From NCBI GenBank assembly GCA_937923515.1, contig CALDUF010000004.1, positions 1 through 63,176 on the forward strand: a stretch of 63,176 bases of DNA. Direction: 5' to 3'. Position numbers and translations under genes: made by a program. Each line of letters begins with the position of its first letter. Within the stretch, counting starts at the first letter, position 1. The notes beneath the pieces were generated by a model. That model was not told where the DNA came from, did not search any database, and saw only the letters and a list, made by a program, of their open reading frames with translations. This DNA comes from an uncultured Flavobacteriaceae bacterium (lineage in GTDB: Bacteria; Bacteroidota; Bacteroidia; Flavobacteriales; Flavobacteriaceae). Of the stretch, positions 8,208 through 16,341 are shown in pieces.

Positions 8208-10111
8208 ATATGACTTAGTTTATATGTGTTTTTTTTGGTGATGGTTACAATTTCGTGTTCTAAAAGTTGTTTTAAAACACGTTTTACATCGCTTTCTTCT
8301 GCAGAGAGTAATTTGGTTATTTCTCTTGAAGATTTATCGCCGTTTTCTAAAATTTTAATAATGTCATGTTTTAGATTAGATGGCTTTTTATGATGTGGTT
8401 TTTTTTTATTTTGAATACAAACAGAACATATACCGCAAGGTTTAGGATGTTGCTCGCCAAAATAATGCAAAAGTTGCATGCTTTTGCAAATAGCTTCATT
8501 ATTAATATAATCTATAACAGCCTTTACTTGCTTTGCTTTGAGTGTGTTTTGCTGTTTGATAATAGGTGCAATTCTATGTATTGTTTTTTCATCTTCTCGT
8601 GGTGATATAAAGCTTATTTGAGCATCAGTTTTAGAATGATTTAATGTAAGTATTTCTGCAGATGCAAGTTGTTTTAATTTTTCAATCAAATCATGCTCAG
8701 ATATTGAAGCTTTATCTGCAATTTTAGAGGTGTTAATATCTACTTCATGATCAAAAATACCACCATAGGATCGCAAGATGACTTTAACAGGAATCTCATA
8801 TTCTGGATGCTTGTTAATATAATTAAATATGGATGTGTTGGTTGTTGTGAATTTAACTAAAACCTTGTTTTTAAACTTTTTAGATAATGAAATAATACTG
8901 TTTCTATCTAAAACGGTAAGTACGTTATAGCATACAATATTGTTAAATTTATAGATGTTACAAAAATGACTAAAATCAAAATCAAATGTTAAGTTAACAC
9001 CTTCTCCGTAAGATATTTGAAAATAGTTACATAGCTTTCTATACACCTGTTTTACGGTATCTACAGAAGGCAGTATGTTTAAAAATTGATTTTTTACTGA
9101 AACTTCATCGTTTTTATTTTTTAGTATTATAGCGAACGCTTTATCGGTGCTTCTACCTGCTCTTCCAGCTTCTTGAAAATAACTTTCAATACTCTCTGGT
9201 AAATTTAAATGAATTACTGTTTTTACATCAGGTTTGTCAATACCCATACCAAAGGCATTTGTGGCTACCATAACTTGGTTTTTGTTATGTATCCAACTAT
9301 CCATATTGTTGGTTTTTAAAGTGTCATTTAATCCGCCATGGTAAAAGGTAGCTGTTATGCCTTTAGTGCTTAAAAAAGTACTCACCTCTATAGTTGCTTT
9401 TCTGTTTCGCACATAAACTATTGATGCACCTTGGTACTTTTTTAATATGGTTTCTAAACGGTAGTATTTATCTTCTTCATGCAATACCATGTAGCCCAAA
9501 TTAGTTCTAAAAAACGATTGTTTAACCACCTTTGGTTTAATAAAATCTAGTTGATGTATGATGTCTTCAACTATTTTTGGCTTTGCAGTAGCCGTTAAAG
9601 CAATACAGTTTACAGATGGGTGTAACTGTCGCAATGCTTTAATATTGCTATAGGCAGGTCTAAAATCATTTCCCCATTGCGAAATGCAGTGCGCTTCATC
9701 AACTGCAATAAGATTTACATGCATTTGTTTAATTCTGTCTTGTACCAACTCTTGTTGTAAACGCTCTGGCGATAGGTATAAAAACTTATAGTTTCCATAA
9801 ATACAATTATCTAAAAGTGTATCCAACTCGGTTTTAGAAATACCACTGGTTATAGCCAATGCTTTTATGCCTTTATTATTTAGGTTTTGTACTTGGTCTT
9901 TCATTAGCGCAATTAAAGGCGACACCACAATACAAATACCTTCTTTTATAAGCGCTGGTATTTGAAAACATATAGATTTTCCACCACCTGTTGGCATAAG
10001 CGTAAACACGTCTTCACCGTCTAAAACAGCCTGTATTATAGCTTCTTGTTGCCCTCTAAACGTGGTAAACTTCCAGTAGCGCTCTAATATATTTATAGGG
10101 TGTAAACTCAC
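8204..10111 (-). CDS. recQ: ATP-dependent DNA helicase RecQ
   Basis: 635 residues. Superfamily 2 helicase motifs are intact: Walker A PTGGGKS at 40-46, DEAH at 138-141 followed by CISQWGNDFRP, LTATA, and motif VI region QEAGRAGR. A zinc subdomain is formed by C542, C559, C562 and C565, followed by a short winged-helix-like tail. No HRDC domain is present. It unwinds recombination and fork intermediates. Its start shares one base with the stop of the upstream ATPase gene and its end overlaps fmt. Confidence 0.95.
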   Translation of the reverse strand: MSLHPINILERYWKFTTFRGQQEAIIQAVLDGEDVFTLMPTGGGKSICFQIPALIKEGICIVVSPLIALMKDQVQNLNNKGIKALAITSGISKTELDTLLDNCIYGNYKFLYLSPERLQQELVQDRIKQMHVNLIAVDEAHCISQWGNDFRPAYSNIKALRQLHPSVNCIALTATAKPKIVEDIIHQLDFIKPKVVKQSFFRTNLGYMVLHEEDKYYRLETILKKYQGASIVYVRNRKATIEVSTFLSTKGITATFYHGGLNDTLKTNNMDSWIHNKNQVMVATNAFGMGIDKPDVKTVIHLNLPESIESYFQEAGRAGRSTDKAFAIILKNKNDEVSVKNQFLNILPSVDTVKQVYRKLCNYFQISYGEGVNLTFDFDFSHFCNIYKFNNIVCYNVLTVLDRNSIISLSKKFKNKVLVKFTTTNTSIFNYINKHPEYEIPVKVILRSYGGIFDHEVDINTSKIADKASISEHDLIEKLKQLASAEILTLNHSKTDAQISFISPREDEKTIHRIAPIIKQQNTLKAKQVKAVIDYINNEAICKSMQLLHYFGEQHPKPCGICSVCIQNKKKPHHKKPSNLKHDIIKILENGDKSSREITKLLSAEESDVKRVLKQLLEHEIVTITKKNTYKLSHI

Positions 10112-10650
10112 TATAGGTTTAGTGTATTTATAATAAAATTAGTACGTTCTGTAATACTACCAAATGGCACATCAATTGGTGTGTAATTATAACTTGTATA
10201 AGTTTTTAGAAGGTATTGGTGTATTTTTTTGGCTTGCGAAAAACTTTCATAACGCTCATTATCAGGTGTGTAAATAGCCTTCCAAGGTTTGCAAATAAAA
10301 ACGGTGTCATAATTAAATTTTTTAGACGCTGTTATAAAACTATCAGGATAATTGTCTCCAATATAATCCATATAGGCTAAAACATCAGGTATGCCTCTAT
10401 CAAAAAAAACAACATCGGTATTAAGTGATTCAGCTGTTTTAAATTGTTGCAGGCGTCCTTCTAAAAGTAACTCACTAAATAGTAATGGCTTTGTTAAAAA
10501 AAGTTGATCTATGCCTTTTTTTTGCGCCTCTAATGTTACGTCTCTAGAAATTTCTTCTAAACAAGTGTAGTTTTTTTCTAAAAGCGCATTTATAATGGTG
10601 GATTTCCCTGTTCCAGGACCGCCAGTAATAACTATTTTTTTTGGGTTCAA
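10111..10650 (-). CDS. P-loop AAA-type ATPase/kinase-like protein
   Basis: 179 residues. The N-terminus IVITGGPGTGKSTIINALL is a clear Walker A, and VVFFDRGIPDVLAYMDY looks like the lid/Walker B region of NadR-kinase-like AAA proteins. It probably phosphorylates or hydrolyses a nucleotide-linked substrate, but the substrate cannot be told. It is the first gene of the ATPase-recQ-fmt operon (one-base overlap with recQ). Confidence 0.8.
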   Translation of the reverse strand: MNPKKIVITGGPGTGKSTIINALLEKNYTCLEEISRDVTLEAQKKGIDQLFLTKPLLFSELLLEGRLQQFKTAESLNTDVVFFDRGIPDVLAYMDYIGDNYPDSFITASKKFNYDTVFICKPWKAIYTPDNERYESFSQAKKIHQYLLKTYTSYNYTPIDVPFGSITERTNFIINTLNL

Positions 10651-10715
10651 TACAAATTCATTTTGAATGTAAAATTCGTAATTTAACTCTTATAAAAAAA
10701 ATGGAAACGAAAGCT

Positions 10716-10723
10716 TATATTTG
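10716..10723 (+). promoter_or_regulatory. -7 box before the DUF493 gene
   Basis: TATATTTG, 18 bp before the ATG at 10742. Because an upstream in-frame TTG (10721) lies inside this box, the ATG is the credible start. Confidence 0.65.
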
Positions 10724-10741
10724 CAGCTCAAAAAAGGGATT

Positions 10742-11035
10742 ATGAGCGATACTCCAAATCAAGATGAATTTTACGAAAAGCTAAAAGGGCAGTTGTTAGA
10801 CACTGCAATGTGGCCCAGTGCATATTTGTATAAATTTATAATTAAAACAAACACTGCAGAAATTAAAAAGATAGAAACACTTTTTAATAATATGGGCGCA
10901 GTAATTAATACTGTGGCCTCTAAAAATGGTAAATATACCAGCCTTTCTATTAACGTACGGATGAAAAATCCAGACGAAGTTATAGCAAAATATAAAGAAG
11001 TTGCCGAAAAGGTTGATGGGGTTATAAGTCTTTAG
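10742..11035 (+). CDS. DUF493 family protein (YbeD-like)
   Basis: 97 residues from the ATG at 10742. The sequence TAEIKKIETLFNNMGAVINTVASKNGKYTSLS with a closing EKVDGVISL matches the DUF493/UPF0250 ferredoxin-like fold, which resembles ACT-type regulatory domains. In other bacteria YbeD is linked to lipoate or glycine metabolism regulation; nothing nearby confirms that here. A short gap separates it from the DUF4290 gene. Confidence 0.82.
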   Translation: MSDTPNQDEFYEKLKGQLLDTAMWPSAYLYKFIIKTNTAEIKKIETLFNNMGAVINTVASKNGKYTSLSINVRMKNPDEVIAKYKEVAEKVDGVISL

Positions 11036-11090
11036 TTTTTTTTCGTATTTTGCGGTTTACTTCATAGAATTTTAATACTACACTTTTATT

Positions 11091-11741
11091 TTGATTGATA
11101 ATTTAGAATACAATACAGAGCGGGAACATTTGATTATTCCTGAGTATGGGCGTCATCTTCAAAAAATGATTAACCATGCAAAAACTAGGGAAACAAAGGA
11201 AGAACGCGAAAAATTAGCTAAAGCTATAATTTCGGTTATGGGTAATTTACAACCCCATTTGCGCGATGTTGCAGATTTTCAACATAAATTATGGGATCAA
11301 TTATTTATTATGTCTAATTTCGAATTAGATGTAGAATCGCCGTATCCAAAACCGTCTAAAGAAGTACTTTCTGAACGACCAGAATCTTTAGAGTATCCAC
11401 AAAATCATCCTAAATACCGTTTTTACGGTAATAACATCAAAACAATGATTGATGTTGCTAACACTTGGGAAGAGGGCGAGTTAAAAGAAGCCTTGCTCTA
11501 TACAATTGCAAACCACATGAAAAAGTGTTTTTTAAATTGGAATAAAGATACAGTTGAGGATATTGTAATTTTTGATCATTTGTATGAGCTTTCAAACGGA
11601 AAAATAGATTTAAGAAATTCTGATGAAGATTTATCAGATTCTAATAGCCTAATGCGTTCTAAAAGCAAGTACAGCAATAGCAACAATAACAATAATAAAA
11701 AGAAGAAGAATTCTAATAATCGTCAAAGAAAACGTTACTAA
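11091..11741 (+). CDS. DUF4290 domain protein
   Basis: 216 residues from a TTG start; no in-frame ATG lies near the conserved N-terminus (NLEYNTEREHLIIPEYGRHL). The N-terminal 150 residues match DUF4290, a Bacteroidota-specific helical domain that usually sits directly before murA, as here (8-bp gap). The last about 35 residues are low-complexity, rich in Ser, Asn, Lys and Arg (SNNNNNKKKKNS), probably disordered and possibly nucleic-acid binding. Function unknown; the constant linkage to murA hints at a cell-wall role. Confidence 0.85.
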   Translation: MIDNLEYNTEREHLIIPEYGRHLQKMINHAKTRETKEEREKLAKAIISVMGNLQPHLRDVADFQHKLWDQLFIMSNFELDVESPYPKPSKEVLSERPESLEYPQNHPKYRFYGNNIKTMIDVANTWEEGELKEALLYTIANHMKKCFLNWNKDTVEDIVIFDHLYELSNGKIDLRNSDEDLSDSNSLMRSKSKYSNSNNNNNKKKKNSNNRQRKRY

Positions 11742-11749
11742 GTTTACCT

Positions 11750-13057
11750 ATGGGAACATTTAAAATTGAAGGAGGTCATCAGCTAAAAGGCAGCATACAA
11801 CCTCAAGGCGCTAAGAATGAAGCACTTCAAATTCTATGCGCAGTTTTGCTCACACCAGAGAAAGTTACCATTACCAATATTCCAGATATTATAGATGTTA
11901 ATAAACTAATAAGTTTATTGAAAAAACTTGGTGTTAAGGTAGAAAAACAAGCAAAAGGTACATATACATTTCAAGCGGATAATGTTGATTTAAATTATTT
12001 AGAATCTGATCAATTTAAAATTGATGGCCGTGGTTTACGCGGTTCTATAATGATTGTAGGACCTTTATTAGCACGTTTTGGTAGAGGTTATATTCCTAAA
12101 CCAGGTGGTGATAAAATTGGGCGTCGCCGTTTAGATACACATTTTGAAGGTTTAATAAAATTAGGCGCAAAATTTGGTTACAGTAAAGAGGATCAGTTTT
12201 ATGGTGTTGAAGCTAAAAAACTAAAAGGTACTTATATGTTGCTTGAAGAAGCATCAGTAACTGGTACTGCAAATATTGTAATGGCTGCGGTTTTAGCTGA
12301 AGGGCAAACCACCATATACAATGCTGCTTGCGAACCTTACTTACAGCAATTATGTAAGATGTTAAATAGAATGGGTGCCAAAATTAGTGGCGTAGGTTCT
12401 AACATGTTAATTATTGATGGTGTAGAAAACTTAGGTGGTACAGAGCACAAGATGCTTCCTGATATGATAGAAATTGGCAGTTGGATTGGTTTAGCTGCTA
12501 TGACTAAAAGCGAACTTACCATAAAAAATGTAAGCTGGAACGATTTAGGCGTTATACCAAATGTGTTTAGAAAATTAGGTATTACTGTTGAAAAGCAAGG
12601 TGACGATATTCATATTCCTGCACATACTGATGGCTACGAAATTCAAAATTTTATAGATGGTTCTATTCTTACCATATCAGATGCACCATGGCCAGGATTT
12701 ACCCCCGATTTATTGAGTATTATTCTGGTAGTGGCTACACAAGCTAGAGGCAGCGTGTTAATACACCAAAAAATGTTTGAGAGTCGTTTGTTTTTTGTTG
12801 ATAAACTAATTGATATGGGGGCTAAAATTATACTTTGTGATCCGCATCGCGCTACGGTAATTGGTCATGATTTTAAATCAACTTTAAAAGCTACAACCAT
12901 GACGTCTCCTGATATTAGAGCAGGAGTTTCGTTATTAATTGCGGCATTATCTGCAAAAGGCACTTCAACCATTCAAAATATTGAGCAGATTGATCGTGGT
13001 TACGAAAATATAGATGAACGTTTACGTGCCATTGGCGCTAAAATTGTGCGTGTATAA
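11750..13057 (+). CDS. murA: UDP-N-acetylglucosamine 1-carboxyvinyltransferase, Asp-type
   Basis: 435 residues, full length. MurA transfers enolpyruvate from PEP to UDP-GlcNAc, the first committed step of peptidoglycan synthesis. The catalytic Lys is K22 (QGAKNEAL). The loop that carries Cys115 in E. coli reads PGGDKIGRRRLD here, so Asp (D121) replaces the cysteine to which fosfomycin binds. C-to-D enzymes in other bacteria are active and fosfomycin-insensitive. The conserved C-terminal RGYENIDERLRAIGA is present. It is probably cotranscribed with the DUF4290 gene and ends at a hairpin terminator. Confidence 0.96.
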   Translation: MGTFKIEGGHQLKGSIQPQGAKNEALQILCAVLLTPEKVTITNIPDIIDVNKLISLLKKLGVKVEKQAKGTYTFQADNVDLNYLESDQFKIDGRGLRGSIMIVGPLLARFGRGYIPKPGGDKIGRRRLDTHFEGLIKLGAKFGYSKEDQFYGVEAKKLKGTYMLLEEASVTGTANIVMAAVLAEGQTTIYNAACEPYLQQLCKMLNRMGAKISGVGSNMLIIDGVENLGGTEHKMLPDMIEIGSWIGLAAMTKSELTIKNVSWNDLGVIPNVFRKLGITVEKQGDDIHIPAHTDGYEIQNFIDGSILTISDAPWPGFTPDLLSIILVVATQARGSVLIHQKMFESRLFFVDKLIDMGAKIILCDPHRATVIGHDFKSTLKATTMTSPDIRAGVSLLIAALSAKGTSTIQNIEQIDRGYENIDERLRAIGAKIVRV

Positions 13058-13088
13058 TTTAATTTGTGTAATACATTTAATTAACATC

Positions 13089-13124
13089 AATAAGTTGAGG
13101 TAAAACTTATTATTCTATTTTTTT
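13089..13124 (+). terminator. Probable terminator of murA
   Basis: AATAAGTT (13089-13096) / AACTTATT (13104-13111) stem, with a T-run at 13118-13124. The stem is AT-rich and so weak. Confidence 0.55.
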
Positions 13125-13314
13125 ACAATTGTAATATGTATTGCTTCTCATGTAAAATATAAATGAGTAATACTGCGACAGCCAGAATTTTAATAAAATA
13201 TACAAAACGTGCCAAAAGTCATTAATAAAATCATATCCAGATATTATTTTATTCATTAAAACTAAAATCAAATTTTAAAACACTGTATCTTTAAAGAAAG
13301 ATAGAATTTTAAAT

Positions 13315-14586
13315 ATGAAAAAAGCATTATGGGCTATTTTTGTGATATTAATAGTTTGCTTAGTTTTAGTGTATTGGTCTACGCATACCACATTAAAAAA
13401 GTTTGATACCTGTAGCTTACTAAATGGAAAGGCTATGGATAGTGTGGACTTTAAAAAACACGATTCTGTACTTATTATTCCTAACGATTTATACAAAAGT
13501 AATGCGGTAAAAAACCTGATACAAGGAGAGCAATATAGGAAGGCTTGGTCTACACCGGTAAAATTTCCTATTTTATTTTTAGATACGCTTTACGGAGGTG
13601 TAAAAATTCTTGAAACAGGTGGTGGTAAACAAACCCACTCTTTAGATATACAGGATAAAAATGGGATAATATATTCGATGAGAAGTATAAATAAAAATCC
13701 AAAACCATTAATTCCTGATGCACTAAAAGTTTTAGGTTTAGAGAATATAGTTGTTGATGGTATTTCATCGCAACACCCTTACGGCGCATTGTTGGCAGCT
13801 AAACTTGCAGATGCAATACAGGTGCTACATACAAATCCAAATGCATATTTTTTACCTAAACAACCAATTTTGGGAGATTATAATTCCAAATATGGAAATC
13901 GATTATTTCTGTTAGAATATGAAACTGAAGGTAAAACCAATTGGACGAGTTACAGTAACGTTCTTGAAATTATGGATACTGACGATTTGCAAGAATTGAA
14001 GGCAAAACACGGGGATAGAGTATGCATAAATAAAGCAGAATTTATAAAAGTAAGACTGTTTGATATGGTAATAGGTGATTGGGATAGACACGGTAAACAA
14101 TGGGGCTGGATTATAGAACAGAAAGATAGTAATTACGTAGCGCACCCGCTTGCAGGAGACAGGGATAATGCGTTTTTTAATATTGATGGACTCATACCAC
14201 TTTTGGCATCAAGCAAATATATCACCCCAGAGTTGAGGCCTTTTGAAAAGGACATAGAATTCTTTACAGGATTGGTTTATAATATTGACAGGTATTTTTT
14301 AATAAATACAGAGGCTTCGTTATTCGTAGCGCAGGCAAAACAAATTCAAAAACAACTAACTGATGAAAAAATTGATGCGGCATTTCGCGTTTGGCCAACA
14401 TCAATTTCAAAATTGCATCAAGAAGAAATTTCAGAAAAAATTAAAAGTAGGCGAGACAATTTAATTGTATATGCACAAAATTTTAAACGTATAATAGACG
14501 AACTTGGGATGCTAGACGAACCAGTTGTAGGTTCAGAGGATATTAATTTGCCTGAGCATTTGGCAAAATGTTTTGAGTGCGATTAG
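13315..14586 (+). CDS. Membrane-anchored kinase-like protein (stand-alone)
   Basis: 423 residues with one N-terminal transmembrane anchor (about 5-21) and the rest predicted outside the cytoplasm. I cannot name a family with certainty. Three stretches look like an atypical protein-kinase fold: a Gly-rich turn ETGGGKQTHSL (100-110), a catalytic-loop-like IGDWDRHG (253-260) and a metal-loop-like GDRDNAFF (281-288), reminiscent of Fam20C, CotH or HipA kinases. From memory, similar sequence occurs as a module inside large Bacteroidota metallophosphoesterase/surface-antigen proteins; here it stands alone. It has its own intergenic regions on both sides. Function unknown. Confidence 0.6.
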   Translation: MKKALWAIFVILIVCLVLVYWSTHTTLKKFDTCSLLNGKAMDSVDFKKHDSVLIIPNDLYKSNAVKNLIQGEQYRKAWSTPVKFPILFLDTLYGGVKILETGGGKQTHSLDIQDKNGIIYSMRSINKNPKPLIPDALKVLGLENIVVDGISSQHPYGALLAAKLADAIQVLHTNPNAYFLPKQPILGDYNSKYGNRLFLLEYETEGKTNWTSYSNVLEIMDTDDLQELKAKHGDRVCINKAEFIKVRLFDMVIGDWDRHGKQWGWIIEQKDSNYVAHPLAGDRDNAFFNIDGLIPLLASSKYITPELRPFEKDIEFFTGLVYNIDRYFLINTEASLFVAQAKQIQKQLTDEKIDAAFRVWPTSISKLHQEEISEKIKSRRDNLIVYAQNFKRIIDELGMLDEPVVGSEDINLPEHLAKCFECD

Positions 14587-14698
14587 AGTTTATGCGTTTA
14601 CATTAGTATACTTCAAAGTAAAGTAACGCACCAATGCTAAATATTATACGTAAATTTATTATATTAAATTTCTAAGTACAACGTAAATAACTTTAACT

Positions 14699-15589
14699 AT
14701 GAAGATATTTAAACTATTATTTTTTGCATTACTACTTTTTTCAATCACATCATCTTGTGAGGAACGTAAAAAGCAACATAAAGCAACTCTTGTTGTTGAA
14801 AAAGCAACCCCGTCTTTAGAGTTTTTATGGGAAACAGACTCATTACTTACAACCTGCGAAGCTGTAATATTTGATGATGCCTCTCAAACTATTTATGTCG
14901 CAAACGTAAACAACGCTCCCTGGAGTAAAGATAATAACGGATTTATTTCTACTCTAAATACTAAAGGAGAGATTACTAATTTAAAATGGGTTGAGGGGTT
15001 AAGTGGCCCAAAAGGAATGGGTATTTTAAATGGAAAACTTTATGTAAATGATATAGACAATGTTGTTGAAATAGATATGGTTACGGGTGAGATAACTCAC
15101 AAGTATCAAGTAAGTGGCACGCCACATGTAAACGATATTACTACATCAAAAGAGGCTGTGTACATTTCGGGTTCAAACTCTGATGCGATTTATAAGCTTG
15201 CAAATAATGAAATTACTCAAATTGCTCAAGATAGCTTAGGGCGCTTAAATGGGTTGCTACATCAAAAAGAAGGTATTTATTATGCCACATTTGCCACACA
15301 TAACTTTGGAGTGTATAACGAAACCAACAATACGTTTAAAACTTTAACTACAGATATTGGGTTAGGCGATGGTATTGTAAGATTAGAAAATAACGATTTT
15401 ATAGTTTCTAGCTGGAAAGGTGAGCTGTTTTATATTAATAGTGAAAACTGGAGTAAAACCCAACTCTTAGATACAAGAGCAAAAAATAGTAATGCTGCAG
15501 ATATTGCATACATACCAACTACGCAAACCTTACTAGTACCAACTTTTTTTAATAATCGTGTTGTAGCCTATAAGGTAAAATTTAATTAA
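14699..15589 (+). CDS. Lipoprotein with SMP-30/NHL-like beta-propeller
   Basis: 296 residues. The N-terminus is a lipoprotein signal (ITSSC, lipidated Cys about 20). The remainder shows repeated short strand units (AVIFDDASQTIYVANV, GMGILNGKLYVNDIDNVVEID, LNGLLHQKEGIYYATF, GDGIVRLENNDFIVSSW) typical of SMP-30/gluconolactonase-like six-bladed propellers. It is likely a periplasmic or outer-membrane lipoprotein that binds or hydrolyses a small molecule. Substrate unknown. The B12 riboswitch promoter begins just after its stop codon. Confidence 0.75.
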   Translation: MKIFKLLFFALLLFSITSSCEERKKQHKATLVVEKATPSLEFLWETDSLLTTCEAVIFDDASQTIYVANVNNAPWSKDNNGFISTLNTKGEITNLKWVEGLSGPKGMGILNGKLYVNDIDNVVEIDMVTGEITHKYQVSGTPHVNDITTSKEAVYISGSNSDAIYKLANNEITQIAQDSLGRLNGLLHQKEGIYYATFATHNFGVYNETNNTFKTLTTDIGLGDGIVRLENNDFIVSSWKGELFYINSENWSKTQLLDTRAKNSNAADIAYIPTTQTLLVPTFFNNRVVAYKVKFN

Positions 15590-15623
15590 AATTGATATAC
15601 AATAGCATTAATTTTTAATTCAA

Positions 15624-15631
15624 TACCTTTG
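15624..15631 (+). promoter_or_regulatory. -7 box of the riboswitch transcript
   Basis: TACCTTTG lies immediately before the 5' end of the cobalamin riboswitch, placing the transcription start a few bases into its P1 stem. Confidence 0.7.
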
Positions 15632-15632
15632 C

Positions 15633-15771
15633 ATTTTAGGGTTTAGCTTATTGCTAAGCAATTAGGAATCATGTTAAAATCATGAGCTGTCGCGCAACTG
15701 TAATTAGTTATTATAACTATAAGCCAGATACTATCCTTAAAAAATGATAATGCTTTCGCGATAAAAAAGCT
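15633..15771 (+). promoter_or_regulatory. Cobalamin riboswitch
   Basis: The core motif GCTGTCGCGCAACTGTAAT (15686-15704) matches the family signature GCTGCCCCCGCAACTGTAA, preceded by AGGAATC and followed by AAGCCAGATAC, the B12-box region (15721 on). P1 can form between TTTTAGG (15634-15640) and CCTTAAAA (from 15735). The L5 loop TCGCG (15690-15694) is exactly complementary to CGCGA (15757-15761) in the loop of a downstream hairpin GCTTT/AAAGC (15752-15770), the expected kissing-loop partner. Both loops differ from the usual C-rich/G-rich pair but remain complementary. It should control the PAS gene at 15859; no intrinsic terminator is seen, so translational control is more likely. Confidence 0.88.
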
Positions 15772-15858
15772 AAGTCAGTTATGTATACCTTTCTTTTTAG
15801 GCTATTTTGTAGTCTGTACGTGCTTGCTTCTTTTTATTTCGAATAAAATTATAACAAA

Positions 15859-16341
15859 ATGAAAACATTTAAATTAAAAAGAGGACCATTATTAAGTTGG
15901 GATATTTACGCCACTTATTTAGCTGAACAAGCCATAAATTTTAACAAAGAGTTAGAAATAAGTGTCTTAAAAAACTTTGAAGACCAATTTAACTGGCTAA
16001 TAGATACAGAATCGCTTTTAAAGCATAGAGATTACGATGCATTGGTATTAACCAATTATAATCAAGAAATTCAATGGGTAAATAAGGGTTTCACTAGGAT
16101 GACAGGCTATCCAGCAAAATTTGCTAAAGGTAGAATGCCAAAATTTTTACAAGGCGAAGCAACCTCTAAAGCAGGTGTACGTAACATAAAATCTCATTTA
16201 AAGCGTGGTGTTGAAGTAAAAGAAACATTGGTAAACTATCGCAAAAACGGAGATACTTATAATTGCGAAATACATATTCTCCCACTAAAAGATAAAAACG
16301 AAACAATTACGCATCTTTTGGCAATGGAAAAAGTGGTTTAA
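15859..16341 (+). CDS. LOV-like PAS protein lacking the photoactive cysteine
   Basis: 160 residues, soluble, a single PAS domain (about 60-160) after a helical N-terminus (about 12-55). The PAS resembles LOV domains: WVNKGFTRMTGYPAKF, then GRMPKFLQGEAT (91-102) where LOV proteins have GRNCRFLQG, then LVNYRKNGDTYNCEI (124-138). The Asn-Cys pair is replaced by Met-Pro, so the cysteinyl-flavin adduct cannot form. The flavin-contacting Gln (Q98) and Asn (N126, N135) positions are kept, so flavin binding remains possible. No output domain is attached. It lies downstream of a cobalamin riboswitch. Its 3' end overlaps the convergent acetyltransferase gene by 35 bp. Confidence 0.78.
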   Translation: MKTFKLKRGPLLSWDIYATYLAEQAINFNKELEISVLKNFEDQFNWLIDTESLLKHRDYDALVLTNYNQEIQWVNKGFTRMTGYPAKFAKGRMPKFLQGEATSKAGVRNIKSHLKRGVEVKETLVNYRKNGDTYNCEIHILPLKDKNETITHLLAMEKVV

